A stretch of 16,313 bases of DNA, taken from Akkermansiaceae bacterium UBA7331 (GTDB lineage Bacteria > Verrucomicrobiota > Verrucomicrobiia > Verrucomicrobiales > Akkermansiaceae). How positions within the stretch are numbered: the stretch's first letter is position 1; the number at the start of each line of letters is the position of its first letter. The DNA lies in the NCBI GenBank assembly GCA_002471255.1, contig DKPP01000008.1, positions 1 to 16,313 on the forward strand, given 5' to 3'. The translations under genes and the position numbers were made by a program. Below are positions 8,061-15,326 of the stretch, in pieces. The notes under the pieces are model-generated. The model was not told the origin of the DNA, did no database searches, and was given only the letters and a program-made list of their open reading frames with translations.

Positions 8061-8543
8061 TTACTTCTTTTTACGTTGATTCAATTTTTCACCCTCTAAT
8101 CGATACATAGTGTAATCTTTCAGCTGCTCTGCACCATGCTTCAGATAAAAATCGATGCTATTTTGATTCCAGTCCAAACAGAGCCATTCTAAACGAGGAT
8201 GACCGGCATCGCTGACAAAATTGACCACATATTGGAACAACTGCTTCCCATATCCCTTAGAACGATAAGAAGTTTTGATATATAAATCATCTAAATAAAT
8301 ACCTGATTCTCCTTTAAACGTTGAAAAATGTTTACACAACACGGCATATCCGATGATAGTCTCATTCAGACATGCTAAAATCACTTGAGCAGACTTCTCT
8401 ACGAACAATGAATGTGATAATTTCTCAGGAGTGAGCTCCAATTCATGTGTAAGTTTTTCGTAATCAGCTAACTCATGGATCATCTCGACTATTTGATCAA
8501 CGTCATTTGGATTGGCTGGGCGAAAAATCAATAAATCAGGCAT
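8061..8543 (-). CDS. GNAT-family N-acetyltransferase (SSAT-like)
   Basis: This 160-residue cytoplasmic enzyme transfers acetyl from acetyl-CoA to an amine. Residues 5-45 form the first GNAT strand/helix unit. YLDDLYIKTSYRSKGYGKQL (about 84-103) is motif A, with the acetyl-CoA pyrophosphate loop RSKGYG. RLEWLCLDWNQNSIDFYLKHGAE is motif B. This layout, notably WNQNSIDFY and the early ELADYEKL segment, resembles spermidine/spermine and diamine acetyltransferases (SSAT/PaiA-like). A polyamine substrate is therefore a reasonable guess but is not proven. It lies 144 bp upstream of cbiM on the same strand, and read-through into that operon is possible. The ATG at 8543 lies just below a possible promoter, suggesting a leaderless mRNA. 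Confidence 0.85.
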   Translation of the reverse strand: MPDLLIFRPANPNDVDQIVEMIHELADYEKLTHELELTPEKLSHSLFVEKSAQVILACLNETIIGYAVLCKHFSTFKGESGIYLDDLYIKTSYRSKGYGKQLFQYVVNFVSDAGHPRLEWLCLDWNQNSIDFYLKHGAEQLKDYTMYRLEGEKLNQRKKK

Positions 8544-8549
8544 GAGGGT

Positions 8550-8577
8550 AGAATAAATCTCTCTTAAAAATACTCAA
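8550..8577 (-). promoter_or_regulatory. Possible leaderless promoter of the acetyltransferase gene
   Basis: On the minus strand, TTGAGT (8572-8577), a 16-bp spacer and TATTCT (8550-8555) precede the ATG at 8543 by 6 nt. The predicted transcription start is therefore the A of the ATG. The -35 overlaps an 8-bp inverted repeat, AAAAATAC/GTATTTTT (8566-8586). Confidence 0.4.
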
Positions 8578-8584
8578 AGTATTT

Positions 8585-8612
8585 TTGACGGTTTATTTTT
8601 CAAACATATTCA
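8585..8612 (+). promoter_or_regulatory. Possible promoter of the histidine phosphatase gene
   Basis: TTGACG (8585-8590) is a good -35 box. The best -10 is weaker, TATTCA (8607-8612) after 16 bp. It lies back-to-back with the acetyltransferase promoter and overlaps the end of the 8566-8586 inverted repeat, so one regulator could affect both genes. Confidence 0.35.
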
Positions 8613-8649
8613 ACTAAGTCGCATGCAACACGGTCATAAAAGGTGATAA

Positions 8650-10011
8650 GTGCTCAATAATTTCTCCATTCCTCACCATTATAATAATTATATGATCCAT
8701 TCTTGCTATTTTGGATGTTGTTTAAATCTACTTGCCATGTTTTCCCACGCTACCCCGATTACTCCATCACCTACGACTCAACCACTTTATTTGGGAACTC
8801 AAACTTTATACGAACCCGGTCACAAGGCATATACACCGGCACCAAATGGTTACGAGCCTTTTTATATTAATCATCTAGGCAGACATGGTGCTCGATATCT
8901 AACAAGTTCGGAAAAACTGGATTCGATGATCGACATCTTGAAAGACGCAAAATGTGGGAATAATCTGACACCTCTAGGGGAGCAAATTTATCAAAAACTT
9001 GAAAAGCTCCATCAGAAGGAAAAAGGGCATTTTGGTTTATTATCCTATAAAGGCGTCGATATGGAAAAAGGTATCGCCAAGCGAATGGCGCAGAGATTCC
9101 CTCAAGTATTTGGGAAAAAAGTATTTGCCGTTTCCACGTACATCATGCGTACAAAAGAGAGTATGCATGCTTTTATAGGCGAGCTTTCTCAATATATCCC
9201 CAACCGGACCATTCAAACGTCCAGTTATGGTCAGATTGATCCTATTCTACGTTTTTTTGACCTAAATAAGGATTATCTACATTATAAGGAAAAAGGTGTT
9301 TGGAAAAAAATATTGAAGGATTACGAACAACGAAGTCCGATCGCGAACAAAGTAAGTGAACGTTTACTGATTGATTCCACCTTCCTTGATAACCATGCCA
9401 AGCTCAAATTTGCAGCGGAACTCTATGCAACATACACCAACCAATTTGATATTGGGTGCGATGTCGGCTTAGGAAAAGCTTTCAAAGAAGAGGAATTAAA
9501 ATATCTATGGCAAAATAAAAACGTTTCCATGTATTTGGAAAAAGGTCCATCGCTAAAAGGAATCAATCTCCCTACTGATATATCCTTTGGCTTATTAGAA
9601 AATTTTTTAACGAGCTCAGAAGAAGCCATTCAAAAACAAGATATTTCGGCTAATTTAAGATTTGCACATGCAGAAACTATTGTACCGTTTGCTAGCCTCT
9701 TAGGCATTCAATTCGCTTCGGAACAAGTTAGCAAGGCTAGCGAAATCAATGCAATTTGGAAGAATAATATCGTAGCACCTATGGCAGCTAATATCCAATG
9801 GGTATTTTACAAAAATAAAGATAACAAGGTCCTAGTCAAAATGCTCTATAATGAGAATGAAATCGATTTTCCAATCATGAGCGAATTCCCACCATATTAT
9901 AAATGGTCAGATATCAAAGAATTTTATAATAAGAAACTTCAGCAGCTCAATATTCCCAAAAATACCAGCCTTGTGGAAAGTGTAACCAATTACGAACCGA
10001 CGCCTAAATAA
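8650..10011 (+). CDS. Histidine acid phosphatase of the MINPP (phytase-like) type
   Basis: This is a branch-2 histidine phosphatase that probably removes phosphates from inositol polyphosphates such as phytate, outside the cytoplasm. The catalytic loop is LGRHGARYL, with R78-H79-G80-A81-R82. The distal acid is HAE at 340-342, rather than the HD of classical acid phosphatases, and RHGxR plus HAE is the pattern of multiple inositol-polyphosphate phosphatases, including gut bacterial ones. Length (453) fits the family. The GTG at 8650 is supported by AAGGTGAT just upstream. A start at the ATG at 8692 would put a short hydrophobic segment ending in SHA (residue 34) at the N-terminus, more like a signal peptide. 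Family is confident; the substrate is inferred. Confidence 0.85.
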   Translation: MLNNFSIPHHYNNYMIHSCYFGCCLNLLAMFSHATPITPSPTTQPLYLGTQTLYEPGHKAYTPAPNGYEPFYINHLGRHGARYLTSSEKLDSMIDILKDAKCGNNLTPLGEQIYQKLEKLHQKEKGHFGLLSYKGVDMEKGIAKRMAQRFPQVFGKKVFAVSTYIMRTKESMHAFIGELSQYIPNRTIQTSSYGQIDPILRFFDLNKDYLHYKEKGVWKKILKDYEQRSPIANKVSERLLIDSTFLDNHAKLKFAAELYATYTNQFDIGCDVGLGKAFKEEELKYLWQNKNVSMYLEKGPSLKGINLPTDISFGLLENFLTSSEEAIQKQDISANLRFAHAETIVPFASLLGIQFASEQVSKASEINAIWKNNIVAPMAANIQWVFYKNKDNKVLVKMLYNENEIDFPIMSEFPPYYKWSDIKEFYNKKLQQLNIPKNTSLVESVTNYEPTPK

Positions 10012-10040
10012 AAAAACCACGACAGATAAGTCTGCCGTGG
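10010..10040 (-). terminator. Terminator of the thioredoxin-fold lipoprotein gene
   Basis: On the minus strand, CCACG-G-CAGA and TCTG-T-CGTGG form a hairpin (10017-10040) with one mismatch and a 4-nt loop, followed by seven T residues (10010-10016). The T-tract overlaps the last bases of the convergent phosphatase stop codon. No T-run follows on the plus strand. Confidence 0.8.
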
Positions 10041-10062
10041 CCATATACTAATTATGAATACA

Positions 10063-10548
10063 TTAACGTTTGTTTAACTTAAATTGGCGGAAATATTGCA
10101 AGTATTTTTCAGGGGTAGGATTATCAAGATAACCTATTCTACCGATTTCAGTACCGTTAGAGTTTACAACGACGAAAGTCGGAATGCCGGTAATTTGATA
10201 TCTGGCTCCTGCAGGTATTGATTCAAAGGAAATCCCCCTAGTTGGAAAGTCAAATTGTACACCTATCGCCACACCTTGCATACCATTGGCAAATTCTTGC
10301 TTAGATAAAACATTCCTATCTACGCTTTTACAAAATGGGCACCAAGTCGGAGCCAAGAATGCAACTACGACGGGTAAGCCCGTTTTTTTAGACTCACGAA
10401 GCGCTTGATCCAAATCAGAACCCCACTGCCATGCATTGCCCGGTGCTTGAGCCATAATTGAGTTTGGGTCTGAATTGAGACTATTAGTACAGCTACTCAA
10501 TGGCATTAAAGCACAAAGACCGATAATAGTGAGTAATTTTGTTTTCAT
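10063..10548 (-). CDS. Thioredoxin-fold lipoprotein with a WCPFC active site
   Basis: This 161-residue exported thioredoxin-like protein is anchored to a membrane by lipid. Starting at the ATG at 10548, MKTKLL leads into a hydrophobic stretch and a lipobox LSSC with Cys20. The earlier in-frame ATG at 10587 would add 13 polar residues before the signal, so it is not chosen. The redox motif TWCPFCK (W69 to C73) follows the beta strand PVVVAFLAP, and the cis-proline loop appears as TGIPTFVVV. It likely reduces, oxidises or carries electrons for exported proteins. A paralogue lies immediately upstream (10682-11176): both share an ALRxSxxTGLPVV segment, a 'LSKxEFxxGMxGVAIGV' segment and a PEKY-x-x-x-F tail. 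Each has its own terminator. Confidence 0.88.
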   Translation of the reverse strand: MKTKLLTIIGLCALMPLSSCTNSLNSDPNSIMAQAPGNAWQWGSDLDQALRESKKTGLPVVVAFLAPTWCPFCKSVDRNVLSKQEFANGMQGVAIGVQFDFPTRGISFESIPAGARYQITGIPTFVVVNSNGTEIGRIGYLDNPTPEKYLQYFRQFKLNKR

Positions 10549-10626
10549 TTCACAAAAAGATTTAGCTGTTTGACAACCATTCGCCACATTCTGTGCAAAA
10601 TTGTTCCATTATCCATGACATGAGCA

Positions 10627-10657
10627 CAAAAAAAGAGTGAGATCGCTCCCACTCTCA
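10627..10657 (-). terminator. Terminator of the exported thioredoxin gene
   Basis: On the minus strand, AGAGTG and CACTCT close a hairpin (10635-10656) that ends in eight T residues (10627-10634). It sits about 25 nt beyond the stop of the gene at 10682 and upstream of the next gene, so the two thioredoxin genes are separate transcription units. Confidence 0.75.
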
Positions 10658-10681
10658 TAAAACTTTACTCACACAAAAAAC

Positions 10682-11176
10682 TTATTCAGCTTTTGCGGGA
10701 GCATATTTTTTAAAAAATTCTACGTATTTCTCAGGTTTTTGGCCAGGCATATAACCAACGTTACCTAATTTTTTACCTTCGGAATCGACTACAACCATGG
10801 TTGGCACACCCTGCACACCATATTTCTTGGCATCTTTATCCTTACCTATATCACTACTGGATGGGAAATTCACAATCACACCAATGGCTACGCCATCCAT
10901 TCCTTTTTTAAATTCCTTTTTGGAAAGAATTTCCTTTTCAAGCTTCACGCAATATCCGCACCATGAACCACCTGTAAAAAGAATAACAACGGGTAATCCG
11001 GTTTCTTCTGACTGTCTCAAAGCAGCTTTTAAATTCTTACCTAACTTCCACTTAACTTTGGCAGCCTTTTCCATTCTGACCTTAGCTTCTTTATCTTCTG
11101 CCGATTGTGCATTAGCAAAACCACTAAGAGAAAGTCCCATGATCGCTGATAATCCAATTAAAAATATTTTTTTCAT
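10682..11176 (-). CDS. Sec-exported thioredoxin-fold protein with a WCGYC active site
   Basis: This 164-residue protein begins MKKIFLIGLSAIMG and has a likely signal-peptidase I site after FANA, so it should be periplasmic. An ATG eight codons earlier (11200) would put a second short polar-aromatic leader first and is less likely. The active site FTGGSWCGYCVK (WCGYC) follows a beta strand, and QGVPTMVVV provides the cis-proline. A lysine-rich helix precedes the fold. The 'GGSWCGYC' style resembles thioredoxin-like disulfide reductases common in Verrucomicrobia and Bacteroidetes. It is the soluble partner of the lipoprotein at 10063-10548, apparently by tandem duplication. Which protein reduces or oxidises which is unknown. 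Confidence 0.88.
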   Translation of the reverse strand: MKKIFLIGLSAIMGLSLSGFANAQSAEDKEAKVRMEKAAKVKWKLGKNLKAALRQSEETGLPVVILFTGGSWCGYCVKLEKEILSKKEFKKGMDGVAIGVIVNFPSSSDIGKDKDAKKYGVQGVPTMVVVDSEGKKLGNVGYMPGQKPEKYVEFFKKYAPAKAE

Positions 11177-11349
11177 AATATAAAAAAATGACGTTTTCAC
11201 TATCTAATCATAATTCCAAAAATATGGAAGCTGAAAAATCCCTAGATCCATATGTTCTCCTCTACATTCACAAAAAGTTTATTATCAATTTCTAAGCATT
11301 TGAGAAACACGTCAGTGGAAAAAAATACGAAAAAAATGCAAAAAATATC

Positions 11350-11378
11350 TAGACAATTCCGAGAAAATAGGGTAAAAA
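11350..11378 (+). promoter_or_regulatory. tRNA promoter with a GC-rich discriminator
   Basis: TAGACA (11350-11355), a 17-bp spacer and TAAAAA (11373-11378) precede the tRNA by about 28 nt. The bases after the -10 are TCTCCCCGCC, a GC-rich discriminator of the kind that makes stable-RNA promoters sensitive to the stringent response. That regulation is an inference. Confidence 0.55.
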
Positions 11379-11406
11379 TCTCCCCGCCTTACGGCACCAA
11401 CAAAAT

Positions 11407-11481
<75 letters not shown>

Positions 11482-11490
11482 TTTTTACGT

Positions 11491-11558
11491 AGTGCGTCGC
11501 ATGTAAATCCGTTGAAATTCAAGGAAAACTTGATAGGATTATGTGCGACGCACTTTTT
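11491..11558 (+). terminator. Long hairpin with T-run behind the tRNA
   Basis: AGTGCGTCGCAT (11491-11502) pairs with ATGCGACGCACT-like bases at 11543-11554 (11 Watson-Crick pairs plus one G-U). A T-run (11554-11558) follows. The loop of about 40 nt contains a nested TTGAA/TTCAA palindrome (11512-11522). It would serve as a tRNA terminator, although the loop is unusually long; a recombination-site structure is the alternative. Confidence 0.6.
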
Positions 11559-11562
11559 ATTG

Positions 11563-11593
11563 TGCGCGAAAACTGCGCGAAAATCTGCGCGAA
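11563..11593. repeat. Three TGCGCGAA direct repeats, helically phased
   Basis: TGCGCGAA occurs at 11563, 11574 and 11586, spaced 11 and 12 bp, about one DNA turn apart. The repeats sit between the tRNA and an integrase-like start codon. Phased repeats here fit arm-type binding sites for an integrase or excisionase. This is inferred from position and spacing. Confidence 0.5.
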
Positions 11594-11609
11594 TAATTTT
11601 TTAAATGAT

Positions 11610-11681
11610 ATGAACGCAACAATTAGTAAAGACGGAAAGTCTCCATTTTGGATGGTCAACTTTAAACCCATATTGATCTAA
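11610..11681 (+). pseudogene. N-terminal stub of a tyrosine integrase
   Basis: A 23-codon reading frame starts MNATISKDGKSPFWMVNFKP and then stops. Beginnings with a KDGKSPFW-type motif are, from memory, typical of tyrosine integrases of tRNA-targeting elements in the Planctomycetes/Verrucomicrobia group, where this stretch opens the arm-binding domain. Its place directly after a tRNA 3' end and phased repeats supports that reading. The rest of the gene is missing. A following short frame (11681-11728) ends in acidic residues ELDISLDFD and could be the fused C-terminus after an internal deletion, but that is speculative. Confidence 0.5.
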
Positions 11682-11753
11682 TGCGATCCGCTGGTGAAGA
11701 ACTGGACATTTCTCTTGATTTTGATTAAATAAAACCAATAACCCAATAAAAAC

Positions 11754-12467
11754 ATGTACTACATACTCGACGACGAAAACCAACCAAATGGGCCTTACGA
11801 TCTTGATGATATAGCTCACGACGTAATGACTGGAGTAATGCCCTACTCTACCCAAATATGCAAAGAGGGAGAAAATAAATGGATTCCGATCTCTTCATCA
11901 ACTGAGGTAAAGAACCATATCAAAGTACTCAAAGAACAAGCAAAAGAATGGGCTGAAGAAGAAAAACAACAGCGCGAACTGGAATACACAGAGGCTAAAA
12001 TTAAGGCAATAAAAGCCGACATAAAGAAAAGTAATAAAAAGAGCCTAGGTTGCCTTATTTTTTTCATTATTGCCTTGTTTGTTTTTTTCGCAGCTATTGT
12101 GCCAGATAACAAAGACAAGCCCTATGAGTCTAAACCCAATAAGCCAAATACAAGCCGTATTGAGTCAAAAACAGAACAATCTAAATCATTATACAGAAAT
12201 GCTTTAGACGCAGGATCATCGTATGATGATTTGTTTGAGTGCGAGGGTTTTTTTGATGGATGGATAGTTGGCGGCACCGATGCTGTCGAGGGGAGAAAAA
12301 GAGATGGCGAAAAAGCAATGAGGCTAGCTAAAATCAACGCAAAAGGAACCGAAGATCCGAAAACATTCGAAAAAAATTACCATTACGGCTACAATACAGG
12401 TTGGCATGATGCCGATAAAAATCCAAACGGATTTTTAAGCACGAAGCAACAAGAATATAATAAATGA
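11754..12467 (+). CDS. GYF_2 (DUF4339)-type membrane protein
   Basis: This 237-residue protein's exact function I do not recognise. Residues 1-47 (MYYILDDENQPNGPYDLDDI... ending in WIPI) match the GYF_2/DUF4339 pattern of Y-Y-x-x-x-x-x-x-GP-Y followed by a terminal W, a small domain thought to bind peptides or partner proteins. Residues 53-95 are a charged, Glu/Lys-rich coiled coil, 98-116 a single membrane helix, and about 120-145 a basic linker. The C-terminal domain (about 150-225) contains GFFDGWIVGGTDA and GYNTGWHDA, two related Gly-Trp-Asp-Ala motifs. The N-terminus is therefore likely cytoplasmic and the C-terminus outside or periplasmic, though this is inferred. It is the first intact gene of the island and lies apart from its neighbours in orientation. 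Confidence 0.7.
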   Translation: MYYILDDENQPNGPYDLDDIAHDVMTGVMPYSTQICKEGENKWIPISSSTEVKNHIKVLKEQAKEWAEEEKQQRELEYTEAKIKAIKADIKKSNKKSLGCLIFFIIALFVFFAAIVPDNKDKPYESKPNKPNTSRIESKTEQSKSLYRNALDAGSSYDDLFECEGFFDGWIVGGTDAVEGRKRDGEKAMRLAKINAKGTEDPKTFEKNYHYGYNTGWHDADKNPNGFLSTKQQEYNK

Positions 12468-12516
12468 TTTTAAATAAAGCAATTGCATAACTAGATCAAC
12501 ACGCTTTTTGAAATTA

Positions 12517-13224
12517 CTAATCAATCTTCTGTTTTGAAGAACCATCAGAACAGGAAGGAGATTCATCCCATGAACAACTAAAATATTCATTCTTCTTACT
12601 ATATTCACCCCTGTATAAAGTAGTCATATCGGCATGATCATTTCGAATGATATTAACTATAGATATTCCCTTTTGGCGTAAATCTTTAGGTAAATATTTA
12701 TTTTGTACTTTTGAAATCAAAGGTGACTCAACTAAAAAAAATAAAATTAATGCAGGTAGGATATATACGACTTCAGGGATAGATTGATTCGTTTCGGGGA
12801 ACAATATATATATGATAACGCCTCCCAAAAATGCGCAAAAAACCCACAATTCCTTAAGAGAAACCCATGAAGCATATTTGGGATATGTATAAGCAATTAC
12901 ATCATCTTTTTCTTGGACGGTTATTAGGTATTCTCCATATGAATCAAGGGAATTTGTTCTCTCTATTGAAATAATATCTTTTGCATTTTTAAGTTTATTT
13001 TGACAATGTAAAATTTGCAAAAACCATAGAATATTCCAGTAATCCGTGTTTGCAGTTTTTTTGAAAAACAATACAAAAAATATATAGCTCCCCATAAAAC
13101 TAATAAATAGAGTAGTAAGCACTTTAACTAAAGTGATATTATGGCTAATATCTGAAATTAATAAGAGAAAGAACATACTTGCAGCAAATAGAGTAGATGC
13201 CTTAATAATATAAGATTTTTTCAT
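12517..13224 (-). CDS. Four-helix membrane protein of unknown function
   Basis: I do not recognise this 235-residue protein. Hydrophobic helices appear at about 7-26, 33-54, 126-142 and 150-168. A cytosol-like segment of about 70 residues lies between the second and third, and the third and fourth are separated by a short loop. The tail (about 170-235) is soluble, with a Cys/Ser-rich C-terminus (FSCSW...SCSDGSSK). Two paired helices around a central domain could suggest a small sensor or an effector partner, but nothing supports a specific role. It is convergent with the GYF_2 gene (49 nt apart, no clear terminator) and has a convincing promoter of its own. Its codon use is very AT-rich, like its island neighbours. 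Confidence 0.65.
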   Translation of the reverse strand: MKKSYIIKASTLFAASMFFLLLISDISHNITLVKVLTTLFISFMGSYIFFVLFFKKTANTDYWNILWFLQILHCQNKLKNAKDIISIERTNSLDSYGEYLITVQEKDDVIAYTYPKYASWVSLKELWVFCAFLGGVIIYILFPETNQSIPEVVYILPALILFFLVESPLISKVQNKYLPKDLRQKGISIVNIIRNDHADMTTLYRGEYSKKNEYFSCSWDESPSCSDGSSKQKID

Positions 13225-13242
13225 ATTCTTGGTTAGTAATAT

Positions 13243-13271
13243 ATAATAGTATTTATCTAATTTAGTGTTAA
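13243..13271 (-). promoter_or_regulatory. Promoter of the four-helix membrane protein gene
   Basis: On the minus strand, TTAACA (13266-13271), a 17-bp spacer and TATTAT (13243-13248) match sigma70 boxes closely. The predicted leader to the ATG at 13224 is only about 12 nt. Confidence 0.55.
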
Positions 13272-13277
13272 TGATGA

Positions 13278-13397
13278 TTAAGATTTGCTATAAAGAAGAT
13301 CTGTGACCTCATCGTAGCGCCAAAGAGTCTCATCACCGTCTTGACGAGGCAAGAGATCGCTTATGGCTATGACTATGATTTGATCCTCCCAAGAAAC
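13278..13397 (-). pseudogene. In-frame open extension past the Sel1 gene stop
   Basis: Directly after the TAA of the Sel1-repeat gene the same frame continues for 39 sense codons, starting VSWEDQ and ending YSKS before a TAA at 13278. It contains DGDETLWRYDEVTDLL, and a decayed homologue of this DET-x-x-x-YDE stretch lies upstream at 15430-15475. This may be a former C-terminus cut off by a premature stop, or a fused gene tail. Length alone could be chance; the second copy argues against that. Confidence 0.4.
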
Positions 13398-15305
13398 TTA
13401 TTCATATCGATCATTACCTTTAAATCGTCTTGGGTTCACATACTGAGAACGATATTGTTCGCATGTTTCATTATCCTCACGTAATTCAGGATATTCATCT
13501 AACAAAACGGATATTTCAAACATAGCTCTATTATGTCCATATTCACCGGCTTTTCGGTACCACTTGAGAGCCTCCTTAATCGTAGGCATATCATCCTTCT
13601 GTTCCGAGATCATCCTTGCATAAGCATACATACTTAATATGTCTCCACTCTCGGCAGATTTTTTCGTTTTTTCCAAAAAACAACTAATTTGATGGTTGGT
13701 TGATTTTTTCAATCTTTCAGAAATTGATAATCCATCGTAATCATCAGCTATAACATATTGTGTTAAAAATTTAGAAACATCTGCAACCTTTAAATATTTA
13801 CATGGATATTTGTCAACAACATCACCAAATATACCCTTGTTTATTAGATAATTGAAATCCATTTGCATCATTAGAGGAATAAGCTTTTCCATAGTCGTTT
13901 TACATAATCTAGGATCCGTAAACGCTTTCATTTCAATGCTTTTTTTCTGCCAAAAAGATTCGCATATATTGACATCTAGATCCTTTTGAAGGACATACAT
14001 TACTACATCGTGAAAGTCTGGTGAATATGAGTACCCGGTGATTGCAGTCGCATAGAGCGCTCTCTGAGCAGGAGTGAATCCCTGCATGGCTGATTTCTCC
14101 AGCCAGTTGATAATTTGGTATTTTATTTTTGAGCTTTCGGATGTTTGGGAAGCTAAATGATATGCCATAAAATATTGATCAATAGGATCACCTTGTTGAG
14201 CTCTTTCAAGGCATTGACCTTCTTTTCTTAATGACCATTTAGCTATTTCATCAACACTTCTTTCCGTGGGATGTTGATTATAAAATGCTATTAATGCATT
14301 GATATCTTTCCCGTTACTTTGAATGGCGGCTTCGATATGAAATTTTTCAGCAAGCTTTAAATCATTACTATTGGTATAAAACTCAGCAAGCTTTCGTATC
14401 GCAGGTACATACCCATTGGCTGCTGACTGTAAATACCATCGTAAAGAGGAATCGGTGGCCTGCGATAACAATTCACCACTTTCATATAATTGACCTAATT
14501 GATACTGAGCTTGAGGTATATTGTCGTCTTGAGCAGCTATTTTAAAAAGATTTATAGCAAGTTGTTCGTTATAATAATCAAAATCTGAATTATTATACAA
14601 TTGAGCCAAATAATAAAACGAACAATCAGTTTTGAAATGTATATATAAAACATCGTCAATATCATAGATAGCATCAATTATTGATTTTGAAACGTTGCTG
14701 ATGTCAACTGAACTATTTGACAATGTGCTCAAAAAAAATGGGTCTGTGCATCTATCATTATCATCATTAATATATTTATGCATTAATTCGTATAATCTAT
14801 CATCGCGAATATTCATATGATATATCAATGTTAGCATTGCTTTTAGCTTATATCCGCTTATATCACCATCTTTAGAATAAAAATCTACCATTAAATCATA
14901 CCGACATGTATTAATATGAAATGCATTGAAAAACTCTATTTCTTCACCATATAAATCTTCGTGGTATAATTCTTTTTTGTATAACTGGAACAAACCCTTT
15001 GTTATGATATAGTTAAAATCCCAATATCTTTCATACGATAAAGCATTAACATACATCCAAGCTAAATCAGCACCAGTTTCACATTTCCTTAGTTCTTGCT
15101 CAGATGGAAATTCCATCGAATTATCTATAACCGAATAGATGCCATCACATGAATCTTTATCGACTTTTCGTTTACTTAAAGTATTTAAATCAACTAATTC
15201 ATACTGCCCCATATCTTCAAGTTCAAAAGAAAATTTAAAAGGAATATCTGAAGCAAAGTACACTGGCATAATGCCTAATGAAAGTATTAGTAATTTTTTT
15301 ATCAT
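13398..15305 (-). CDS. Secreted Sel1-repeat protein
   Basis: This 635-residue protein has a signal peptide (MIKKLLILSLGIMPVYFAS, cleavage near residue 19) and Sel1-like helical repeats. Repeat motifs are seen near 264-300 (A-QYQLGQLYESG, WYLQSAANGY), 373-410 (QYFMAYHLAS, WLEKSAMQGF) and 557-600 (MYAYARMISEQ, KWYRKAGEYGH). Sel1 repeats form superhelices that bind partner proteins, so a periplasmic or exported scaffold is likely, without a known target. Two non-Sel1 stretches resemble each other: WDFNYIITKGLF (95-106) and MDFNYLINKGIF (482-493), suggesting an internal duplication. It stands alone, flanked by related sequence tails on both sides. The stop at 13398-13400 is followed by a 39-codon open extension in the same frame, so the natural C-terminus may be longer. 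Confidence 0.8.
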   Translation of the reverse strand: MIKKLLILSLGIMPVYFASDIPFKFSFELEDMGQYELVDLNTLSKRKVDKDSCDGIYSVIDNSMEFPSEQELRKCETGADLAWMYVNALSYERYWDFNYIITKGLFQLYKKELYHEDLYGEEIEFFNAFHINTCRYDLMVDFYSKDGDISGYKLKAMLTLIYHMNIRDDRLYELMHKYINDDNDRCTDPFFLSTLSNSSVDISNVSKSIIDAIYDIDDVLYIHFKTDCSFYYLAQLYNNSDFDYYNEQLAINLFKIAAQDDNIPQAQYQLGQLYESGELLSQATDSSLRWYLQSAANGYVPAIRKLAEFYTNSNDLKLAEKFHIEAAIQSNGKDINALIAFYNQHPTERSVDEIAKWSLRKEGQCLERAQQGDPIDQYFMAYHLASQTSESSKIKYQIINWLEKSAMQGFTPAQRALYATAITGYSYSPDFHDVVMYVLQKDLDVNICESFWQKKSIEMKAFTDPRLCKTTMEKLIPLMMQMDFNYLINKGIFGDVVDKYPCKYLKVADVSKFLTQYVIADDYDGLSISERLKKSTNHQISCFLEKTKKSAESGDILSMYAYARMISEQKDDMPTIKEALKWYRKAGEYGHNRAMFEISVLLDEYPELREDNETCEQYRSQYVNPRRFKGNDRYE

Positions 15306-15326
15306 AAATTGTAATTAGTGCAAGAT

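Noticed and set aside
8566..8586. AAAAATAC/GTATTTTT hairpin as a terminator
   Set aside because: It lies between two divergent genes, so no transcript needs to end there; it is better treated as an AT-rich repeat overlapping promoters.
11563..11593. CRISPR-like array from the TGCGCGAA repeats
   Set aside because: Units of 8 bp with 3-4 bp gaps are far too short for repeats and spacers, and there is no cas gene.
11843..12337. Minus-strand frames opposite the GYF_2 gene
   Set aside because: They are antisense shadows of a gene with clear domain structure and have no support of their own.
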